Positions 1 to 8,892 of a DNA stretch of 64,000 bases are shown here, one piece after another. The notes beneath the pieces are model-generated. The model was not told the origin of the DNA, ran no database searches, and saw nothing but the letters and a program-made list of their open reading frames with translations. The position numbers and the translations under genes are program-made. The DNA comes from Mycolicibacterium arenosum (GTDB lineage: Bacteria > Actinomycetota > Actinomycetes > Mycobacteriales > Mycobacteriaceae). The DNA lies in NCBI RefSeq assembly GCF_024320865.1, contig NZ_JANDBD010000006.1:124001-188000 (forward strand). Reading direction: 5' to 3'. How positions within the stretch are numbered: position 1 is the stretch's first letter; the number at the start of each line of letters is the position of its first letter.

Positions 1-34
1 CGACGACGTTGTCGCGTCGTCGGGCGAACCGCGC

Positions 35-400
35 TCAGATGGCCGGGGTGGTGGGCTGAAGCACCGCAGTCGCGACCGCCTCGGCCCGCAGGTGCTCGAA
101 CGCCTGATAGTCGGGGTCGTTGACCATGTCGACGAAGTGCCGCCGACTGGGGTAGCTCACCAGGGCCACCATGTCCCAGTCGCCCCCGTCCGCTGCGACG
201 AGCGACGCGTGTCCGGTTCCGCCGTAGACGATGGTCACCCCGTACCGTTCGTTGACCCCCGAACTGGAGAAGCGCTCGATGTACTGCATGTACTTCGAGT
301 CGCCGCCCGGCGCGAACCTCATCAGATTAAGCATCACCACCGGTCCGGTCGGGTCGGCGGCGACGAAACGCTCGAGGTCGGAGGGATCGAGGAAGGACAT
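35..400 (-). CDS. DUF1330 family protein
   Basis: 121-residue protein of the DUF1330 / dimeric ferredoxin-like alpha-beta barrel class. It has the usual early strand (VVMLNLMRFAPGG), then the YMQYIERF helix and a late YPSRRHFVDMVNDPDYQ segment. The frame is open far upstream, but ATG at 400 is chosen because AAGGAA lies just before it and a longer start would run into the divergent TetR gene. The reaction is unknown; family members are stress or catabolic accessory proteins. The head-to-head TetR gene may control it. Family assignment is good; function is open. Confidence 0.8.
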   Translation of the reverse strand: MSFLDPSDLERFVAADPTGPVVMLNLMRFAPGGDSKYMQYIERFSSSGVNERYGVTIVYGGTGHASLVAADGGDWDMVALVSYPSRRHFVDMVNDPDYQAFEHLRAEAVATAVLQPTTPAI

Positions 401-478
401 GGGACGTTCCTTTCGTGGATACTTGCTGTACGTCACGCAACATAGCGGGACGCAACGACAATTCCCCCTCGAAGGACA

Positions 479-1102
479 ATGACCGCCATGACCAACCCGC
501 AGCCGGTGCGCCGCACCCAGGTCGAACGCCGAGCGGAGACGCGGCGCCGAGTACTCGACGCCGCGACCGATCTGGTCGCCGCGCACGGGTCGCGCGCGGT
601 TTCCCTGGCCGCCGTCGGCGAGGCTGCCGGTTACAGCCGCGGCATCGTCAACCACCACTTCGGCAGTAAGGCGCGACTGCTCGAAGAACTCATCAAATAC
701 ACGCAGCAGTTCGACGTGCCGACCGATTCGCCGACCGGGTTGGGTCGACTGACCCAGTTCATCGAGGCCTACCTGGGTGGGATGCACCGGCGGTCGCCGC
801 GCTCGGAGGCGTTCCTGAAGTTGTGGTCCGAGTCGAGCGGGGCGGGCCCGTCACTGGCCCCGTTGTTCGCCGAGCGCGACGCGTCGTTTCGGGATTTCGT
901 CGCGCAGCACATCCGAGACGGGATAGCCGACGGATCGATCGCGCCGAGGGTGGACGCGAATTCGACAGCGGTGTGGATCATCGGGTTGTTGCGGGGCACC
1001 GCGATGATGGCGTTCTCAACGGCCCGCGACGTCTCGGCTGCGGAACTGTCCAAGGGGGTTACGCGAACTGTGGGGCGCGGTCTGGCGACGCCCGATCACT
1101 AG
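479..1102 (+). CDS. TetR family transcriptional regulator
   Basis: 207-residue TetR regulator. The N-terminal helix-turn-helix is clear: TRRRVLDAATDLVAAHGSRA leads into AVGEAAGYSRGIVNHHFGSK at about residues 20-65. The C-terminal ligand domain has no recognisable signature. AAGGA lies six bases before ATG 479. It is divergent from the DUF1330 gene with a 78-base shared promoter region, so it probably represses that gene and itself. Its stop overlaps the next convergent TetR gene by four bases. The ligand is unknown. Confidence 0.88.
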   Translation: MTAMTNPQPVRRTQVERRAETRRRVLDAATDLVAAHGSRAVSLAAVGEAAGYSRGIVNHHFGSKARLLEELIKYTQQFDVPTDSPTGLGRLTQFIEAYLGGMHRRSPRSEAFLKLWSESSGAGPSLAPLFAERDASFRDFVAQHIRDGIADGSIAPRVDANSTAVWIIGLLRGTAMMAFSTARDVSAAELSKGVTRTVGRGLATPDH

Positions 1103-1701
1103 AGCGCTGGCACCTCGAGCGCCGCGATGATCGCGGCGTAGGCGAGTTCGGCTGCCGTCTGCCATGTTTCGCCGGCATCGATGACGAGTGCGGCGGTGAA
1201 GTGCGGGCTCAGGTGTGCGGTGACGGTGCCGGTGAAGGATTTCGGTGGTCTGCCTCGATGGCCCGCGGCCGCCCAGGCTGTGCGGGCTATGTCGCTCATG
1301 GCGTCGCGGAACTCGCGGCGACGCCGGTGCTCGACGTCGGCGAGGTCGGTCGGCAGGTCGGATCGTGAGGCGAGTTCGAAGAAGCCGGGGCCGATAACCG
1401 CGTTCATCCGGTGCGCGGCTTGGCACGTCTCGCGCAGCCAGCCGTCAAGGTCGCCGTCATAATCCGGCAACCGGTGGCGGTAATCGTCCATGCCCGTCGC
1501 GAAGGCGGCCGCGAGCAGTTTCTCACGACTGGTGAAGTGACGGAACAAGGTGCGGCGGCTGACGCCGGTGGCTTCGGCCAACTGATCCATCGTGGCGTCG
1601 AGCCCGTTGGCCATGACGAAGCGCCTGGCCGCCTTCAGCATGTGGTCGATGCCTGCTTGGCGTTTCGCCTCGGTGACCGGATTCAGCATCTGCTCCACCA
1701 C
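1099..1701 (-). CDS. TetR family transcriptional regulator next to the Baeyer-Villiger monooxygenase
   Basis: 200-residue TetR regulator with the helix-turn-helix at about residues 18-62 (DQLAEATGVSRRTLFRHFTS). Possible starts are GTG 1701, GTG 1698 and ATG 1689; there is no decisive ribosome site. It is transcribed away from the monooxygenase gene. The 90-base gap between them holds two near-identical palindromes beginning 17 bases upstream of the GTG, so it very likely represses itself and the monooxygenase. A substrate or product of the monooxygenase is the natural guess for the inducer. Confidence 0.88.
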   Translation of the reverse strand: MVEQMLNPVTEAKRQAGIDHMLKAARRFVMANGLDATMDQLAEATGVSRRTLFRHFTSREKLLAAAFATGMDDYRHRLPDYDGDLDGWLRETCQAAHRMNAVIGPGFFELASRSDLPTDLADVEHRRRREFRDAMSDIARTAWAAAGHRGRPPKSFTGTVTAHLSPHFTAALVIDAGETWQTAAELAYAAIIAALEVPAL

Positions 1702-1717
1702 AAGATCAGACTAGCGG

Positions 1718-1759
1718 TTGACACTCATGAGTGCCATTCATGACACTCATGAGTGTCAT
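1718..1759. promoter_or_regulatory. Tandem palindromic operator (two 20-mers)
   Basis: Two 20-base palindromes lie in the divergent promoter. The second, ATGACACTCATGAGTGTCAT at 1740-1759, is perfect. The first, TTGACACTCATGAGTGCCAT at 1718-1737, differs at two positions. They repeat with a 22-base period, two helical turns, as expected for two TetR dimers on the same DNA face. The sequence is directly visible; its use by the adjacent TetR protein is inferred. Confidence 0.75.
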
Positions 1760-1791
1760 GCGACGGGCGCGTGGCCGAGGAGGTGTCGACG

Positions 1792-3720
1792 ATGGCCGGT
1801 GAGCGTGCGCAGACGGCGTCGATCACGGACGACGACGAGACGATCGCGCTCGCCCTGGAGGATCTTTCGGTGTCGGCACTGATCGCCTCGGTGGTCCAGA
1901 TCACCGGTGACGCGTCATACCTCCGGGGTCCGATCCGCCCTCGCCAGTTCGTTCAGAACGAGTTTCAGGGCACGCTCGACGCCGACGAGCAGGCTCAACT
2001 CCGCCGCGACGCGCTCAAGGCGATCTGCGGGTGGCGTGATGCGGGAAGTCCGCCGCCACAACCGCTGAGCACGGACGTCGTGCGCGAGGCGATGGACTGG
2101 ATCGCGTGTGAGCACATACCGGACGACTACGCCGCCATGTACGTCGAGGAGATGGATCTCGACCGCTCGAATCCCCGTGCCATTCCGCCGCTACGCAGAT
2201 CGGTTGACGGTGAACGGTTCTCGGTTCTGATCATCGGGCTGGGCGAGTCCGGGCTGCTCGCGGGTATCCGCCTCAAGGAAGCGGGGATTCCGTTCGAGAT
2301 CGTGGAGAAGAACGCCGACGTCGGCGGGACGTGGCTGGAGAACAGCTATCCCGGCTGCCGGGTCGACGTCGCCAGCCACTACTACTCGTACTCGTTCGAG
2401 CCCAACGATCACTTCACTCAGTACTACACCCAGCAGCCCGAGCTGTACCGGTACCTCCGCGACATCATGGAGCGCCACGGCATCGGTGAGTCCGTCTCGT
2501 GGCAGCAGGAGGTCCAGCGCGCGCAGTGGGATGAGGACGCCGGGCTGTGGCGTGTCACGACGCGCGGCGCGGACGGCGCGATTCGGACGCGCTCGGCGAA
2601 CGCGGTGATCTCCGGTGTCGGCATCCTCAGCCGCCCCTACATCCCCGATCTGCCGAACCTGGATCGGTTCGCCGGGCCGGTGTTTCACGCCGCGCAGTGG
2701 GACCACTCGGTGGACCTGAAGGGTAAGCGCGTCGCGCTGATCGGGGCCGGGGCCAGCGGTTTTCAGATCGGCCCGGCGATCGTCGACGATGTCGCGGCGC
2801 TGACGGTGTTCCAGCGCACCCCGCAGTGGATGGCCCCGAATCCGCGCTACCGGGCGTCGCTGAAGGAGGGGGAGCGGTGGGCGATGAGGAACCTGCCGGG
2901 GTACTCGCGCTGGTTCCGTTTCATGCTGATGTTCCAGTCCAGCGACAAACTGCTGGAGATGGTGCGCGCCGACCCCGAGTGGCACGACTTCCCCCGCACC
3001 GCGAACGCCCAGAGTGCAGCGCGCCGAGAGCTTTTCGCTACGTGGATCGAGAGTCAACTCGGAGACGACGCGGAGTTGATCGCGAAGGTCACCCCGAGCT
3101 ATCCGCCGATGGCCAAGCGGATGCTGCAGGACGACGGAAGTTGGTTGCGCTGCCTCAAGCGTCCACACGTGCAACTCGTCACCGACGGGATCACCGACAT
3201 CGGGGAGTCGGCGGTGAGTACGGCAGACAGACGTTTCGAGGCCGATGTCATCGTGTTGGCCACCGGATTCCGGGCCAGCGAGGTGTTGTGGCCCATGGAG
3301 ATCGTCGGCCGCGGGGGAGTGTCCATCGCCGACGTGTGGGACGGCAAGCCGGCCGCCTACAACGGGGTGTCGGTAGCCGGATTCCCCAACTTCTTCATCA
3401 TGTCGGGCCCCGGCACCGGGCTCGCCCACGCCGGCAGCGTGATCGCCATGTCCGAATGCGAAATGCGTTACATCGGAGAGGCGTTGCGCACGTTGATCGA
3501 GGGCGGCCACCGCTCGATCGAGCCCACCGCGGCCGCCTACGAGCGCTACCGCGACGACCTGCTCGCCGAAGTCGCGACCTTGATGTGGGGACACCCCTCG
3601 ATAGAGCACTCCTGGTACAAGGCCGCCGACGGAAACGTGTACGTACTGTGCCCGTGGCGACTGGTGGACTACTGGCAGATGACCAGGAGCGTCGCGCTGG
3701 ACGACCACGTGCTGTGGTGA
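1792..3720 (+). CDS. Flavin-containing Baeyer-Villiger monooxygenase, HAPMO-like
   Basis: 642-residue NADPH- and FAD-dependent monooxygenase expected to insert oxygen next to a ketone carbonyl, giving an ester or lactone. The FAD Rossmann motif GLGESG is at residues 149-154, the family fingerprint FxGxxxHxxxW at 293-303 (FAGPVFHAAQW), and the NADPH Rossmann motif GAGASG at 318-323. The N-terminal extension of about 140 residues and the total length match the 4-hydroxyacetophenone monooxygenase subgroup. ATG 1792 is preferred because GAGGAGG lies eight bases upstream; an earlier GTG at 1753 would sit inside the operator. The substrate cannot be read from sequence. Confidence 0.9.
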   Translation: MAGERAQTASITDDDETIALALEDLSVSALIASVVQITGDASYLRGPIRPRQFVQNEFQGTLDADEQAQLRRDALKAICGWRDAGSPPPQPLSTDVVREAMDWIACEHIPDDYAAMYVEEMDLDRSNPRAIPPLRRSVDGERFSVLIIGLGESGLLAGIRLKEAGIPFEIVEKNADVGGTWLENSYPGCRVDVASHYYSYSFEPNDHFTQYYTQQPELYRYLRDIMERHGIGESVSWQQEVQRAQWDEDAGLWRVTTRGADGAIRTRSANAVISGVGILSRPYIPDLPNLDRFAGPVFHAAQWDHSVDLKGKRVALIGAGASGFQIGPAIVDDVAALTVFQRTPQWMAPNPRYRASLKEGERWAMRNLPGYSRWFRFMLMFQSSDKLLEMVRADPEWHDFPRTANAQSAARRELFATWIESQLGDDAELIAKVTPSYPPMAKRMLQDDGSWLRCLKRPHVQLVTDGITDIGESAVSTADRRFEADVIVLATGFRASEVLWPMEIVGRGGVSIADVWDGKPAAYNGVSVAGFPNFFIMSGPGTGLAHAGSVIAMSECEMRYIGEALRTLIEGGHRSIEPTAAAYERYRDDLLAEVATLMWGHPSIEHSWYKAADGNVYVLCPWRLVDYWQMTRSVALDDHVLW

Positions 3721-3748
3721 CGTCGTTCGAGCGAAGTAGTCGGGCGCT

Positions 3749-4285
3749 TCACGTCGGATCGGTGGCCAGCGCCGAGGTGATTCCCACCGCGTGCCGCAGC
3801 TGCGCGAGGAACTGGTCGGCGTCGTCGCTTCGGACGATGTAATGCGAGATCGCCACCCGGACGGCAGCGGCCGCCTTCACGGCGCCGTTCGGTCCGGGTA
3901 ACAAGCGCTGCAGGCTTTCGCGCATGGGCGGCATCGCCTTCGAGAGCTGTTCCAGCGAGATCTCGGGTTCGACGTCCACAACCCGCACACCCGAGTAGGA
4001 CTGCTGATAGGTGACTATGAACTGCAGTGCGGCGTCGAGCTTTTCGGCTCCTCGAAGGCCGGCTGTCACGTTGCTGATGCCGGTGCTGAACAGCGTGCGC
4101 TCGTGCTCTGTGACCGCACTGAGAAGCTCCTCCTTGGATGCGAACCACCGGTAGAGCGTGGGACGTGACAGTCCCGCCTCCATCGCAACTTCCGAGAGGC
4201 TCAGTTTGGAGCCGCTACGGCTGAGCACTTCCGCGGTGGCTGCCAGGATGCGATCCCTGGTCGAGGTGTCGGTGTTGGTCGACAT
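3749..4285 (-). CDS. TetR family transcriptional regulator
   Basis: 178-residue TetR regulator with the DNA-binding domain at about residues 8-55 (LSEVAMEAGLSRPTLYRWFAS). It follows the APH-like kinase gene on the same strand by only six bases, so the two are almost certainly co-transcribed, and the regulator may control this operon. Its 3' end faces the monooxygenase gene across 28 bases. Ligand and target are unknown. Confidence 0.87.
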   Translation of the reverse strand: MSTNTDTSTRDRILAATAEVLSRSGSKLSLSEVAMEAGLSRPTLYRWFASKEELLSAVTEHERTLFSTGISNVTAGLRGAEKLDAALQFIVTYQQSYSGVRVVDVEPEISLEQLSKAMPPMRESLQRLLPGPNGAVKAAAAVRVAISHYIVRSDDADQFLAQLRHAVGITSALATDPT

Positions 4286-4291
4286 GGCAGG

Positions 4292-5422
4292 TCACAGGGA
4301 CTTCTGCAGCACCGCAACGGTTTCGAGGTCCTCGAACGCGTCGACGGCTCGGCGCAGGCCCTCGTAGGCGATCTGCTCCGACTGCATGCCGCCCAACCCG
4401 GCTGTGGTCAGCGATGCGAGGAACGGCTGAACGGCCGACTGCCGGTACCGGTCCCACAGCTCGTCCCCGTCGAGATCGGGACCCCCTTCGGCTGCGAGCG
4501 CCCGGCGGTAGACGTCGAGCAGGTCACGCTGATTCGCGCGGCGCTCCTCCGTGGTCATGCCGGTCACCAGGCTGTAGGCGAGATCGCGCGTCGGGTGACC
4601 GCGCTTGACCACCTGCCAGTCGAGCAGGCCGGCCCTTCCGTCGCGGAAGAAGACGTTTCCGGGATGGGAGTCACCGTGCAGGACGGTGTGGGGGCCGTCG
4701 TCGATGAGTCGCACGGCCGCCGGGTAGTTCTCGATGACGAACCGGCCGGTCTCGATCGGGATGTCGGTCTTGTCCGCGAGACGCTTCGCCGAGAGCCGCA
4801 TGAGCGGTCGGGAGATCGGGAGACTGCGCTCATCGGAGGTGGCGGTCAGCCACCCCAGTGGTCCGGTCCCTCGCGCGGCGGGCAGGCGACCCCAGAAGGT
4901 GCCGTGCACGTGGGCGAGCAGTTCGACGAGTTGGGCTGCGCCGTCCCTGTCGATGGGGCGCAGCGTGTCGTAGAAGTCGCACGAGTCGTTCGCCATGTCC
5001 TCGAGCACGATCACGAACCGTCCGGTGAGCGGGTCGAACGCCGAGCCGAACGCGGTGGGAACCCCGGAGAGCTCCGGCGCCAGTTGACTGTAGAAGCGTG
5101 CTTCGTTCTCGCCGAGATTCGCGAGCTCCCCGAGCATTCGGATAGCCGAGGACTCCGCGGACATCTTCACGAACACGGAGTCGGGGACGTCGTCACCGGT
5201 GAGGGCGAGCCGGGCACGCGACGACGTCCCCGCCGAGCCGTCCAGGACCGTCACCGACGTCACGGCGCGGCCCATGACCTTCGAGAGTGCCGCCGCGTCG
5301 AGGTCGCCCACGCGTCTCGGGAACGCCCGACGGGCGCCGGTCACGGTATCGGTCGCCAACCGCCGGAAGCCACGGCCCAGATGTGCGGCCAAGCCGAGGA
5401 ACGGCGTCACGTCCGGCGACAT
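4292..5422 (-). CDS. APH/EcKinase-like small-molecule phosphotransferase
   Basis: 376-residue protein of the aminoglycoside phosphotransferase / ecdysteroid kinase-like fold. The catalytic loop HGDSHPGNVFF and the downstream LLDWQVVKRGHPTRDLAYSL segment (the DFG-equivalent region, here LDWQ) are clear. In actinobacteria such proteins lie near lipid, steroid or acyl-CoA catabolic genes, so a hydroxylated metabolite is more likely than an antibiotic. ATG 5422 is chosen over the in-frame GTG at 5428 because that GTG falls inside the ribosome site GGGAGGT. First gene of an operon with the following TetR. Confidence 0.82.
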   Translation of the reverse strand: MSPDVTPFLGLAAHLGRGFRRLATDTVTGARRAFPRRVGDLDAAALSKVMGRAVTSVTVLDGSAGTSSRARLALTGDDVPDSVFVKMSAESSAIRMLGELANLGENEARFYSQLAPELSGVPTAFGSAFDPLTGRFVIVLEDMANDSCDFYDTLRPIDRDGAAQLVELLAHVHGTFWGRLPAARGTGPLGWLTATSDERSLPISRPLMRLSAKRLADKTDIPIETGRFVIENYPAAVRLIDDGPHTVLHGDSHPGNVFFRDGRAGLLDWQVVKRGHPTRDLAYSLVTGMTTEERRANQRDLLDVYRRALAAEGGPDLDGDELWDRYRQSAVQPFLASLTTAGLGGMQSEQIAYEGLRRAVDAFEDLETVAVLQKSL

Positions 5423-5500
5423 GTCCACCTCCCTCGGTCGGGACGGCCCCGAATCGCATCAGCATTACAAAGTATCAGATAATTGTAAAGCGGCAGGTGC

Positions 5501-6355
5501 TCAGGCGGACGCGACGGTCGCGAGCGCCTCGAGGTACTCGAGATACTCCGCGAGCGTGTCGTGGACCCGGCCGACGGAGATGATCGTCGCTCCCGCCTTC
5601 TCGGTAGCCGCCAGGATGTCCTGCGCCCGAGCGGGTTCCGCGATCGGGTCCAGTGGCGCAACGGGCGGTAGCACGACGTCGAAGGGCTCCGGCAGCTCCA
5701 CCTGGCCGAGCCATCGGTTCGCTTGATCGGGTGACACCGCGAACGGTGTCCAGCCGTCGGCGAGTGCAGCAGCCCGACGCAGCGACCGCAGCGTACGTCC
5801 GCCGGTCCAGATCGGAACCCGATCCTGTACGGCGCACGGGTCCACGACCATGCCCTCGAAATCGTAGAACTCGCCGTGATACGCCGGTTGGGGCTGCGAC
5901 AGCGAGGCGCGCAGGGCTCGCATCGCATCGTCGCCGCGGGGCCCGCGGTCGTCGTAGGGGGCGCCGATGAGGTCGAACTCCTCCTTGAGCGTCCCGACTC
6001 CCACTCCGAGGATCAGACGGCCGTTGCTGATCAGATCCAAAGTGCCGTAACGCTTCGCGATCTCCAGCGGGTGGTGGTAGGCGAGCACCAGGACGTGGGT
6101 GGCGAGCCGGATGCGTTCGGTACGCGCCGCGAGGTAACCGAGCGTGGACAACGGATCCCAGTAGCGGGCCCCCCGGCGATCCAGTTCCGCTGCCGGGAGC
6201 GCCACGTGTTCGCTGCAGGTGAGGTGGTGGTACCCGAGACGGTCGGCGGTCTCGGCGACCCGTACGAGGTCGTCGATCGTGGCGTTCAATTCCCACGGTC
6301 CGTGCGCGCCGGGATTGAGGGTGACGACGGGACTCGATATCGAGAGCTTCACCAT
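5501..6355 (-). CDS. LLM class F420-dependent oxidoreductase
   Basis: 284-residue luciferase-like TIM-barrel enzyme. Typical features are ATHVLVLAYHHPLEIAKRYG, then GRLILGVGVGTLKEEFDLIG and the IWTGGRT strand, which match the F420-dependent branch more than FMN luciferases. It would move hydride between F420 and an organic substrate in the cytoplasm. ATG 6355 lies nine bases after the SDR stop codon, making it the last gene of a SnoaL / SDR / LLM operon. The frame is open upstream, but that part overlaps the SDR gene. Substrate unknown. Confidence 0.85.
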   Translation of the reverse strand: MVKLSISSPVVTLNPGAHGPWELNATIDDLVRVAETADRLGYHHLTCSEHVALPAAELDRRGARYWDPLSTLGYLAARTERIRLATHVLVLAYHHPLEIAKRYGTLDLISNGRLILGVGVGTLKEEFDLIGAPYDDRGPRGDDAMRALRASLSQPQPAYHGEFYDFEGMVVDPCAVQDRVPIWTGGRTLRSLRRAAALADGWTPFAVSPDQANRWLGQVELPEPFDVVLPPVAPLDPIAEPARAQDILAATEKAGATIISVGRVHDTLAEYLEYLEALATVASA

Positions 6356-6363
6356 CGTCGCGC

Positions 6364-7149
6364 TCAGCCCTGCATGAATCCGCCGGCGTCGACGGGTATC
6401 GACTGTCCGGTGATCGTTCGGCTCTCGTCGCTGGCGAGGAACAGCGCCGTGTTGGCGATGTCCTCCGCGGTGGAGATGTCGCGCAGTGCCACGCCTTTCA
6501 GGATGTGTGCGCGGTGCGTCTCGTAATCGACGTTCCGCTCCGCCGCGGTGCGCCTGACCCAGTTGCGCCACAGTTCGGTGTCGATTCCTCCGGGCACGAT
6601 GCAGTTGCACCGGATCCCGTACTCGCCGACCTCGAGTGCGACGGCCTTGGTGAACGCCCGCAGCGACGCCTTCGCGGTGACGTAGTGGGTCTTGCGAGGG
6701 ACGCCCTGATAGCCCGCGGTCGAGGAGAAGTTCAGAATGACCCCGGAGCGTCGCTCCAGCATCGACCGCTTCACCACCTCACGGGTGCAGAGCATCGCTG
6801 CGGTGACGTCGATCGCGATGGTGGAGTTCCAGTTCTCCAGCGTCTGCTCCCAGATGTAGAGGTCCTCACCCGGTGCGGCGGCGTTGTTGCACATGACGTC
6901 GACGTAGCCGAACTCGTCGATCGCGCGGGTGACCATCGCCGCGACGTCATCCTCGTCGGTGACGTCGGCGCGCATCGCGATGGCGCCTTCGCCGGCATCG
7001 AGCGCAGCCTGCTGCACCAGTTCCTCGCGGCGTGCGGCGAGCAGCACGCGGGCGCCCTCGCGGACGAACATCCTCGCCATCACGGGTCCGAGTCCCGTGC
7101 TGGCGCCGGTGATGATGGCGACCTTGCCCGCCAGTCGGCCGTGACTCAT
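6364..7149 (-). CDS. Short-chain dehydrogenase/reductase (SDR)
   Basis: 261-residue classical SDR. The cofactor motif is TGASTGLG near residue 14; NNAA follows in the mid-region, the catalytic Ser in NFSSTAGYQG, and the YxxxK motif in YVTAKAS. An acidic-free segment after strand 2 (AARREE) suggests NADP(H) is possible. ATG 7149 overlaps the stop of the upstream SnoaL-like gene as ATGA, so translation is probably coupled. Likely an alcohol/ketone oxidoreductase in the same pathway as its operon partners. Confidence 0.88.
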   Translation of the reverse strand: MSHGRLAGKVAIITGASTGLGPVMARMFVREGARVLLAARREELVQQAALDAGEGAIAMRADVTDEDDVAAMVTRAIDEFGYVDVMCNNAAAPGEDLYIWEQTLENWNSTIAIDVTAAMLCTREVVKRSMLERRSGVILNFSSTAGYQGVPRKTHYVTAKASLRAFTKAVALEVGEYGIRCNCIVPGGIDTELWRNWVRRTAAERNVDYETHRAHILKGVALRDISTAEDIANTALFLASDESRTITGQSIPVDAGGFMQG

Positions 7150-7658
7150 GTCCCCGCCGCCCCGGCGAAGAGCTCGGTCAGGCTGTGGCAAAACAACTCC
7201 CGGCCGGCGCCGGTCTCGTCGAGCAGCCGATTGGTGCGACGCTGCACCCGCCATCCCGTATCCAGCCGGACGAGGTCCCATCGGACCGCGCTGACGCGCC
7301 AGAGGTAGAAGCGACCACCGTCGCGCCGCATGATCAGCGAATAGTTGAGTGCGGTGGCGGCGTCGCCGTCCACATCGATCAGCAGGGGTCCGGCGAAGTG
7401 CGCGACGCCGGCGGCGATGAGGTTCTGGTGGCCGTCGCTCTGCAGCATCGCATCGACGCCGGCACCGCCATGGTGGGGCGTACCGTTTGCGTCCCAGTCG
7501 TATTCGCCGTCCTCAGTCCACAGCTGGCCGGCGAACGCGGTCAGCCCGGCGTCGGCTGCGGGACCGTAGGACATGATCAGTCGGGTGATCGCCGACTCGT
7601 CCTCAAGGCGGCGCACCCGCGCCGTCAGTGCGGTCAGATCGCGATCCGGCATGTCCAC
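7146..7658 (-). CDS. SnoaL-like / NTF2-fold protein
   Basis: About 170 residues of the SnoaL-like (NTF2-fold) class. It has an N-terminal coiled helix (LTARVRRLEDESAITRLIMSYG), the acidic WTEDGEYDW strand, and a C-terminal WRVSAVRWDLVRLDTGWRVQRR pair of strands. Such proteins act as small isomerases, hydrolases or dehydratases, or as binding proteins. GTG 7658 has GAAGGGG seven bases upstream; ATG 7652, two codons later, is the alternative. It heads the operon with the SDR and LLM genes. Confidence 0.78.
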   Translation of the reverse strand: MDMPDRDLTALTARVRRLEDESAITRLIMSYGPAADAGLTAFAGQLWTEDGEYDWDANGTPHHGGAGVDAMLQSDGHQNLIAAGVAHFAGPLLIDVDGDAATALNYSLIMRRDGGRFYLWRVSAVRWDLVRLDTGWRVQRRTNRLLDETGAGRELFCHSLTELFAGAAGT

Positions 7659-7682
7659 AGTGACGCCCCTTCCATCCGACAG

Positions 7683-7799
7683 GTGAAGGCTACGCTGTCG
7701 ATCGCCGACGGCCTCCGTGCCGCCGGGCGCAGCCGGTCGACCTTCTACGAGCACTACGCGGACCTCCACGACCTCGCCGAGTCCGCTGGAACATCCTGA
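7683..7799 (+). pseudogene. Remnant of a TetR DNA-binding domain
   Basis: The plus-strand frame from 7683 reads a short peptide with TLSIADGLRAAGRSRSTFYE followed by HYADLHDLAE, then a stop at 7799. This looks like the helix-turn-helix of a TetR regulator (the SRSTFYEHF motif) without its start region or any ligand domain. It lies in the gap between the SnoaL-like gene and a LacI gene. I read it as the surviving piece of a deleted regulator. The similarity is by eye only. Confidence 0.5.
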
Positions 7800-7820
7800 C
7801 TACTCGTCGCGGCGAAGGAC

Positions 7821-8822
7821 TCAGCGCGGCGGAGCGGTAGTGGCTCTCACGATGAGTTCCGGGGTGAGGACTGAGGATCGTGGTTCCGTGCGCTCGCTGT
7901 CGAGGCGGTCGATCACGGCCGCCACCGCGTGGTCGGCCTGCTGCAGGGGCTGCTGGCTGACCGTGGTCAAGTCGATGTGACCGAGACGCGCCAGCATGCT
8001 GTCGTCGTACCCGGTAATCGAGACCCGTCCGGGGACGTCGACCCCAGCACGTCGCAGCGCGTCCAGAACGCCGGCCGCGAGCCGGTCGTTGGCGCAGACG
8101 ACTGCGGTGGGGAGGTCTCCCGACAGCAGTCGTTGCGCTGCGGCCATTCCCGCAGACTCCGTGAAGTCGCCGTCGATGACTTCGGCGGTGTTCTCCAGAC
8201 CGTGCCTGCGCATCGCGCGCAGGTAGCCGGTGCGGCGATCGGTGGCGATGACACCCGAGCCGCCCGACACGTGTACCACGCGGCGGTGGCCCAGCCCGAC
8301 GAGGTAGTCCACCACCGAGGCGATGCCGCGGCCGTCCGCGGTGCGGACGACGTCCAGTGCGTCGCTTCGAATACGTCGTCCGATGACGACCGACGGCACC
8401 TTCCCTCCCAGGTCGTTCAACTCGCCCGCCGGTAGCTCGGTTCCGATCAGAAGTATTCCCTCGCAACGGAAGTCGAGGAGGGTATCGATCACCTTTGCCT
8501 CGCCGTGCGTAGGAGTGACGGCGCCGAGCACCACTTCGTAGCCGGCGCGATCGGCGGCAGCGACGATGTGCTCGGCGATCTCGGTGTGGAAGCTGTTGCG
8601 AATGTTGATCGTGACACCGATGTGGTGCGTGCGGCGGGCGGTCATCAGTGCGGCGTTCCGATTCACCCGGTAGCCGAGCTCGTCCGCAGCCGCCAGGACG
8701 CGTTGGCGGGTCTCAGCGCTGGGACCGGAAGCGTTGCGGAACACCAGCGATACCAGGGCTTTGGACACACCGACCTTGTCGGCGATGTCCTGCATGGTCG
8801 GCCGATCGCGATTCCTGGGCAC
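7821..8822 (-). CDS. LacI family transcriptional regulator
   Basis: 333 residues. The LacI helix-turn-helix is at residues 8-30 (TMQDIADKVGVSKALVSLVF), then the hinge ETRQRVLAAADELGYRVN, then a periplasmic-binding-protein-like sugar domain with VSGGSGVIATDRRTGY and ICANDR-type (VVCANDR) motifs. GTG 8822 has GGAGGAGG at good spacing. It is divergent from the dehydrogenase/isomerase/binding-protein genes, with a TAGACCGGTCTA palindrome between them, so it most likely represses that operon until a sugar or its catabolite binds. Confidence 0.9.
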   Translation of the reverse strand: MPRNRDRPTMQDIADKVGVSKALVSLVFRNASGPSAETRQRVLAAADELGYRVNRNAALMTARRTHHIGVTINIRNSFHTEIAEHIVAAADRAGYEVVLGAVTPTHGEAKVIDTLLDFRCEGILLIGTELPAGELNDLGGKVPSVVIGRRIRSDALDVVRTADGRGIASVVDYLVGLGHRRVVHVSGGSGVIATDRRTGYLRAMRRHGLENTAEVIDGDFTESAGMAAAQRLLSGDLPTAVVCANDRLAAGVLDALRRAGVDVPGRVSITGYDDSMLARLGHIDLTTVSQQPLQQADHAVAAVIDRLDSERTEPRSSVLTPELIVRATTAPPR

Positions 8823-8892
8823 CTGCGCCTCCTCCGGTTCACGCCGGCGGGGGGTTGACAGCCGGGTGTGACAGCGCTCATAGTAGCGGAAC

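Noticed and set aside
1..34. Possible end of another gene at the left edge
   Set aside because: Only 34 bases, with no frame that can be tied to a family.
2191..3708. 505-codon open frame opposite the Baeyer-Villiger monooxygenase
   Set aside because: It is a high-GC antisense shadow: no ribosome site, low-complexity His/Arg/Val-rich product, and the plus-strand gene has clear motifs.
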